Source: Streptomyces pinistramenti
GTDB lineage: Bacteria > Actinomycetota > Actinomycetes > Streptomycetales > Streptomycetaceae
Direction of reading: 5' to 3'
Assembly (NCBI RefSeq): GCF_020564935.1
Contig: NZ_JAJCXB010000001.1
Coordinates: 62,001-126,000 of the forward strand
Length of the DNA: 64,000 nucleotides
The translations under genes were made by a program, and so were the position numbers. The notes under the pieces were generated by a model. The model did no database searches, was not told the DNA's origin, and saw only the letters and a list, made by a program, of their open reading frames with translations. Numbering within the stretch: the first letter of the stretch is position 1; each line of letters starts with the position of its first letter. This document shows positions 59,558-64,000 of the stretch, in pieces.

Positions 59558-61690
59558 TCAGGTCAACAGCCCCGCAGCCCGCGCCCAGCGGTACTTCGCC
59601 CCGAGCGCCGCCACCGGCTTCTCGGTCGTGTACGGATACGCGACCACCCCGCGCTCGAAGAGATACGCGGCGGCCTCCTCCACCTCGGTGTCGCCGGCCA
59701 GCGACGCCACCACCGGCTTCTCGATGCCGCGCGCCCGGAACTCCTCGACCACCCGCGCCGTCAGCTTCGCGAAGACCATCGGCGGTGTGACGATGGTGTG
59801 CCAGTAGCCGAGCACCAGCGCATGGATCCGCGGATCCTCCATGCCCAGCCGGATCGTCGCCTCGTACGTCGAGGGCGGCTCACCGCCGGTGATGTCCACC
59901 GGATTGCCGGCCGCACCGAACGGCGGGATGAACTTCCGGAAGGCGGCGTCCAGATCGTCCGGTATCTCCATCAGCCGCAGCCCGTTGTCGACGATCGCGT
60001 CCGACAGCAGCACGCCGGAGCCGCCGGCGCCGGTGATCACCACGACGTTGTCGCCCTGCGGCGTGGGCAGGACCGGCAGCGCCCGCGCGTACTCCAGCAT
60101 GTCGTTCAGACCCGGCGCCCGGATGACACCGGCCTGCCGCAGGACGTCGTCGTAGACCGCGTCGTCCCCGGCCAGCGCGCCGGTGTGCGAACCCGCCGCC
60201 TTCGCGCCCGCGCTCGTACGCCCCGCCTTCAGCACCACCACCGGCTTCTTGCGCACCGTCTCGCGGGCCGCTTCGACGAACGCCCGGCCGTCCTTGAGGT
60301 CTTCGAGATGCATGGCGATGCACGTGGTGTTGTCGTCCTCGCCGAAGTACGTGAGCAGATCGTCCTCGTCCACGTCGGACTTGTTGCCGAGCCCCACGAT
60401 CGCCGAGACGCCGGTCCTGGTGGTCCGTGCGAAGCCCAGGATGGCCATCCCGATCCCGCCGGACTGCGAGGTCAGCGCCACCCCGCCCTTGACGTCGTAC
60501 GGCGTGCAGAACGTCGCGCACAGGTCGTGCCAGGTCGAGTAGTAGCCGTAGATGTTCGGCCCCAGCAGGCGGATGCCGTACTCCTCGCCGATCGCCACGA
60601 TCCGTTCCTGGAGCGCGTGTTCGCCGGTCTCGGCGAAGCCGGACGGGATCAGCACCGCGTTCGGGACGCCCTTGCGGCCGGCCTCCTCCAGGGCGGCGGG
60701 GACGAACGCCGCGGGAATCGCGAACACCGCCACATCGACCTCGCCCGGCACATCCGCCACCGACTTGTACGCCTTGCGGCCGAGGATGTCGTCGGCCTTC
60801 GGGTTCACCGGATGGATCTCTCCGCCGAAGCCGCCGTCGATGAGATTGCGCATCACCGAATTGCCGATCTTCCCGGGCTCGTTGGACGCGCCGATGACCG
60901 CCACCGACCGCGGCCGCATCAGCCGCCGCATCGCGGTCAGGATCTCCTCCTTCCCGTAGCGCCGCCGCGCCACCGGCGCCTCCTGTGCCAGCAGGATCCG
61001 CACATCGGCCGCCATCGCGCCGTCCGCGGCGGCGAACACCGGATTGAGGTCGACCTCGGCGATCTCCGGGAAATCCGCGGCCAGTTGCGAGGTGCGCACG
61101 ATCAGGTCGGTCAGCGCCGCACGGTCCACCGGCGGCGCGCCCCGCACCCCGCGCAGCACCTCCGCCGCCCGGATGCCGTCCAGCATCGACGCGGCGTCGT
61201 CCGCCGACGCGGGCGCGAGCCGGAAGGTGACGTCCTTGAGCACCTCCACCAGTACCCCGCCGAGCCCGAAGGCCACGATCTTGCCGAACGTCGGGTCGGT
61301 CACCGCCCCGACGATCACCTCCTGCCCCTCGGGCACCATCTGCTGCACCTGCACCCCGCTGATCCGCGCCTCGGGGGCGTACGCCTTCGCGTTCTGCACG
61401 ATGGCGCAGAACGCGCCCCGCACCTCGGCGGCCGATGCCAGTTGGACGCGCACCCCACCCGCGTCCGTCTTGTGCAGGATGTCCGGCGACACGATCTTCA
61501 GCGCCACCGGGAAGCCGATCCGGTCGGCCAGCGCCACCGCCTCGTCCGCGGTCTCCGCCAGGCCCTCCGCCGGCGTCGGGATGCCGTAAGCATCCGCGAT
61601 CCGCTTGCCCTCCGGGGCGGTCAGCGCCGCCCGGCCCTCGGCCCGCGCGGCGTCCAGCACCGCCTGTACGGACTCTTTCCGATCAGCCAT
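59558..61690 (-). CDS. NDP-forming acyl-CoA synthetase, fused type
   Basis: The 710-residue protein joins an ATP-grasp half (about 1-230: FPVALKIVSPDILHKTDAGGV, VEVLKDVTFRLAP) to a CoA-binding and ligase half (SVAVIGASNEPGKIGNSVMRNL, TSQSGGIGMAILG, GSHTGALAGDDAVYDDVLRQAGVIR with the phospho-His). Such enzymes make acyl-CoA with ADP or GDP formation. The order (ATP-grasp first) differs from acetate-CoA ligases with separate subunits. Its ATG overlaps the frc stop by one base (TGATG). It may activate oxalate, formate or a related acid. Confidence 0.85.
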   Translation of the reverse strand: MADRKESVQAVLDAARAEGRAALTAPEGKRIADAYGIPTPAEGLAETADEAVALADRIGFPVALKIVSPDILHKTDAGGVRVQLASAAEVRGAFCAIVQNAKAYAPEARISGVQVQQMVPEGQEVIVGAVTDPTFGKIVAFGLGGVLVEVLKDVTFRLAPASADDAASMLDGIRAAEVLRGVRGAPPVDRAALTDLIVRTSQLAADFPEIAEVDLNPVFAAADGAMAADVRILLAQEAPVARRRYGKEEILTAMRRLMRPRSVAVIGASNEPGKIGNSVMRNLIDGGFGGEIHPVNPKADDILGRKAYKSVADVPGEVDVAVFAIPAAFVPAALEEAGRKGVPNAVLIPSGFAETGEHALQERIVAIGEEYGIRLLGPNIYGYYSTWHDLCATFCTPYDVKGGVALTSQSGGIGMAILGFARTTRTGVSAIVGLGNKSDVDEDDLLTYFGEDDNTTCIAMHLEDLKDGRAFVEAARETVRKKPVVVLKAGRTSAGAKAAGSHTGALAGDDAVYDDVLRQAGVIRAPGLNDMLEYARALPVLPTPQGDNVVVITGAGGSGVLLSDAIVDNGLRLMEIPDDLDAAFRKFIPPFGAAGNPVDITGGEPPSTYEATIRLGMEDPRIHALVLGYWHTIVTPPMVFAKLTARVVEEFRARGIEKPVVASLAGDTEVEEAAAYLFERGVVAYPYTTEKPVAALGAKYRWARAAGLLT

Positions 61691-62937
61691 CAGATCACTC
61701 CGTTCGCCTTGAGCAGCCGCAGTTCCTCGCCGTCGAGTCCCAGCTCACCGGCGTACACCTCTTCGTTGTGCTCACCGAGCAGCGGAGAACGGTCGACGTC
61801 GACGGGCGAGTCGGACAGCTTCAGCGGCGAGCCGACGGTGGTGAAGCTGCCGCGCTCGGGGTGCTCGACCTGCACCACCATCTCGTTGGCGGCCAGCGAG
61901 GCGTCCTCGACGATCTCCTTCGTCGAGAGGATCGGGCCGCACGGGATGTTGTGCGCGTTCAACTGCTCCAGCACCTCCCACTTGGGCAGCGTGCTGGTCC
62001 ACTCCTCGATCAGCTGGAACATCTTGGAGAGCTTGGGCAGCCGGGCCTCCGGCGTCGCCCACTCCGGGTCGGCGGCCAGCTCGGGGCGCCCGATCAGCGC
62101 GGTGAGCGGCTGCCAGCCGACCGGCTGCACGATCACATAGACGTAGTCGTTGGGCCCGCCCGGCGCGCAGCGCACCGCCCAGCCGGGCTGCCCGCCGCCG
62201 CTCGCGTTGCCGCTGCGCGGCACCTCGTCACCGAAGTCGTCGTTCGGATACTCCGCCAACGGGCCGTTCCCGAGCCTTTGTTGGTCGCGCAGCTTGACCC
62301 GGCACAGGTTCAGCACGGCGTGCTGCATCGCGACGTTCACCCGCTGGCCGCGCCCGGTGTGCTCCCGCTGGTAGAGCGCCGCGAGAATGCCGGCCACGCA
62401 GTGCACGCCGGTCCCCGAGTCGCCGATCTGCGCGCCGGTGGCCAGCGGCGGCCCGTCCTCGAAGCCGGTCGTCGCCATCGACCCGCCCATCGCCTGCGCC
62501 ACCACCTCGTACGCCTTGAACTTGGTGTACGGGCCGTCGCCGAAGCCCTTGATGGAGGCGTAGACGATCCGCGGGTTGATCTCCTGGATGCGCTCCCAGG
62601 AGAAGCCCATACGGTCCACCGCGCCGGGGCCGAAGTTCTCCACCAGGACGTCGCTGCGCTTGATCAGCTCGGTGAGGATTTCCTTGCCGCGCTCGCTCTT
62701 GGTGTTGAGGGTGATGCTGCGCTTGTTGCAGTTGAGCATGGTGAAGTAGAGGGAGTCGACGTCCGGGATGTCGCGCAGTTGCTTGCGCGTGATGTCACCG
62801 GTGGTCGCCTCCAGCTTGATGACGTCCGCACCGAGCCAGGCCAGCAGCTGGGTGGCCGACGGGCCGGACTGCACATGCGTCATGTCGAGGACACGGACCC
62901 CGCTCAGGGCCTTGCCCGCCTCCGGAGTCTTGCTCAT
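61690..62937 (-). CDS. frc: Formyl-CoA:oxalate CoA-transferase
   Basis: The 415-residue class III CoA transferase moves CoA from formyl-CoA to oxalate. The match to Frc is strong: [24 protein letters not shown] at about 20-43, [16 protein letters not shown] at 60-75, [17 protein letters not shown], and GDSGTGVH with the acyl-forming Asp173. The ATG at 62937 follows GGAGCGGGAG; an ATG at 62958 is less likely. It lies 17 bases after the oxalyl-CoA decarboxylase-like gene, the usual order of an oxalate operon. Confidence 0.95.
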   Translation of the reverse strand: MSKTPEAGKALSGVRVLDMTHVQSGPSATQLLAWLGADVIKLEATTGDITRKQLRDIPDVDSLYFTMLNCNKRSITLNTKSERGKEILTELIKRSDVLVENFGPGAVDRMGFSWERIQEINPRIVYASIKGFGDGPYTKFKAYEVVAQAMGGSMATTGFEDGPPLATGAQIGDSGTGVHCVAGILAALYQREHTGRGQRVNVAMQHAVLNLCRVKLRDQQRLGNGPLAEYPNDDFGDEVPRSGNASGGGQPGWAVRCAPGGPNDYVYVIVQPVGWQPLTALIGRPELAADPEWATPEARLPKLSKMFQLIEEWTSTLPKWEVLEQLNAHNIPCGPILSTKEIVEDASLAANEMVVQVEHPERGSFTTVGSPLKLSDSPVDVDRSPLLGEHNEEVYAGELGLDGEELRLLKANGVI

Positions 62938-62954
62938 CTCCCGCTCCTTACCGG

Positions 62955-64000
62955 TCACTTGTACATGGTCTGGTTCATGGTTCCGGGGGCGTACGCATCC
63001 GGATCCACCCAGACGTTGATCAGCGAGGGCTTGCCCGACTGGCGGGCCCGCTCCAGCGCCGGACGGATCTGCGCGGGGTCGCGGACCTCCTCGCCGTACC
63101 CGCCGAGCATCCGCGCGAACTGGTCGTACGGGACGTCCCCGAGGGTGTTGCCGATCCGCTCGCGCGCATCGCCGTACTTGGCCTTCTGGCCGTAACGGAT
63201 CTGGTTCATCGAGGAGTTGTTGCCGACGATCCCGACGAACGGCAGGTTGAAGCGGACCAGCGTCTCGAAGTCCCAGCCGGTGAGCGAGAACGCGCCGTCC
63301 CCGAAGAGCGCCACGACCTCCTTGTCGGGCCGGGCCTGCTTGGCGGCCATGACGAACGGCACGCCGACGCCGAGGGTGCCCAGCGGCCCCGGATCCATCC
63401 AGTGGCCCGGCGACTTGGGCTGGACGACCTGCCCGGAGAAGGTGACGATGTCGCCGCCGTCACCGATGTAGATCGAGTCCTCGGTCAGGAAGTCGTTGAT
63501 CTCGCTGACCAGGCGGTAGGGATGGATCGGGTCGGCGTCCGAGCGCAGCTGCGGCAGCCGCTTCTCGATCGCGGTCTGCTCGGCGGCCCGCAGCTCCTCG
63601 ATCCACTCCTTGCGCGGCGCGGAAGTCCCGGTCAGCTGCCCGGAGGCGGCCTGGGTGACGGCGGCGAGCACCAGACCGGCGTCGCCCAGGATTCCCAGGT
63701 CGACGTCGCGGTTCTTGCCGACGGTGCGGTAGTCCAGGTCGATCTGGACGACGGTGGCCGCGGGGGACAGCCGCTTGCCGTACCCCATCCGGAAGTCGAA
63801 GGGCGTGCCGACGATGACGATGAGGTCGGCGTTGGAGAAGGCGTAGCGGCGCGACAGCTGGAAGTGGTGCGGATCGCCGGGCGGCAGCGTGCCACGGCCG
63901 GCGCCGTTCATGTACGCGGGGACGTTCAGGGTCCGTACGAGTTCCGTCGCCGCGTCCGTCGCCCGGGTCGTCCACACCTGGCTGCCCAGCAGGATCGCCG
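62955..64000 (-). CDS. Oxalyl-CoA decarboxylase-like ThDP enzyme, partial
   Basis: The last 348 or so residues of a thiamine-diphosphate enzyme are present; the N-terminus lies beyond the right edge. The middle domain reads [19 protein letters not shown], and the ThDP motif runs from [16 protein letters not shown] to GIVGNN, the GDG...NN pattern. The upstream position to frc suggests oxalyl-CoA decarboxylase, which yields formyl-CoA and CO2. Acetolactate synthase and 2-hydroxyacyl-CoA lyase are close relatives, so the exact reaction needs the missing part. Confidence 0.78.
   Translation of the reverse strand, partial: AILLGSQVWTTRATDAATELVRTLNVPAYMNGAGRGTLPPGDPHHFQLSRRYAFSNADLIVIVGTPFDFRMGYGKRLSPAATVVQIDLDYRTVGKNRDVDLGILGDAGLVLAAVTQAASGQLTGTSAPRKEWIEELRAAEQTAIEKRLPQLRSDADPIHPYRLVSEINDFLTEDSIYIGDGGDIVTFSGQVVQPKSPGHWMDPGPLGTLGVGVPFVMAAKQARPDKEVVALFGDGAFSLTGWDFETLVRFNLPFVGIVGNNSSMNQIRYGQKAKYGDARERIGNTLGDVPYDQFARMLGGYGEEVRDPAQIRPALERARQSGKPSLINVWVDPDAYAPGTMNQTMYK

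Noticed and set aside
59369..62140. Plus-strand open frame of 923 codons
   Set aside because: It is antisense to the OFA transporter, acyl-CoA synthetase and frc genes, and has a His/Arg/Gln-rich composition typical of GC-rich shadow frames.

Overview
The window is very GC-rich throughout, with many GTG starts, GC-rich third codon positions and gene families typical of high-GC Gram-positive bacteria: a CYP105-like P450 with a 3Fe-4S ferredoxin, DUF2637, DUF6286, an ECF sigma factor with an Asp23-type partner, and NDP-forming acyl-CoA synthetase. This points to Streptomyces or a close relative. I saw no rRNA, tRNA or CRISPR array. Very long open frames lie antisense to real genes, but these are GC artefacts and are left out.

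Left end (1-8.3 kb) is a patchwork accessory region. It holds a beta-carbonic anhydrase, a broken TnsA-like gene whose two halves now lie on opposite strands, a small secreted protein, and a divergent TMEM175-type channel/TetR pair. Next come a decayed IS5-family element and a truncated inverted copy of it that bracket an ArsR/muconolactone-isomerase-like pair. A lower-GC excisionase plus a twice-frameshifted tyrosine integrase closes the region.

8.3-15.6 kb is a peptide-degradation block. Four overlapping or closely spaced genes (M55 D-aminopeptidase, M20 peptidase, S9 oligopeptidase, S66 LD-carboxypeptidase) are followed by a secreted CocE/S15-type hydrolase with a TetR-like operator upstream. 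A long hairpin ends the block against the convergent P450-ferredoxin pair (15.7-17.1 kb).

17.4-36.5 kb holds mostly single metabolic and membrane genes: a CaiB-type CoA transferase, two GNATs, a MerR-controlled FMN reductase, a methyltransferase, a PAP2-DAG kinase fusion, and a lysine-free aminotransferase-fold protein next to a metallo-beta-lactamase-fold hydrolase. It continues with an MBL-DedA pair, a membrane-anchored phosphatase-like protein, an amino-acid permease, an ArgE/DapE-type hydrolase, pterin dehydratase and a BrkB protein.

35.8-38.7 kb is an envelope-stress-like locus: ECF sigma factor, zinc-binding-motif/Asp23-like protein and a second small protein, with a DUF6286 membrane protein on the opposite strand. 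38.7-53.9 kb carries a GH114 lipoprotein, photolyase, SseB/DUF1266 protein, His-rich methyltransferase, DoxX-like and DUF2637 proteins, aldo-keto reductase, long-chain acyl-CoA ligase, LysR/SBF-transporter pair, secreted sialidase and a MarR gene beside a decayed quinone reductase.

Right end (54-64 kb) suggests oxalate/formate metabolism. A minus-strand operon encodes an oxalyl-CoA decarboxylase-like ThDP enzyme (cut by the window edge), formyl-CoA transferase, an NDP-forming acyl-CoA synthetase and an OFA-family transporter. A GntR regulator, a FAD monooxygenase and the formate dehydrogenase accessory gene fdhD lie nearby. A shared palindromic motif occurs upstream of fdhD and upstream of the GntR gene, so one regulator may link these units.
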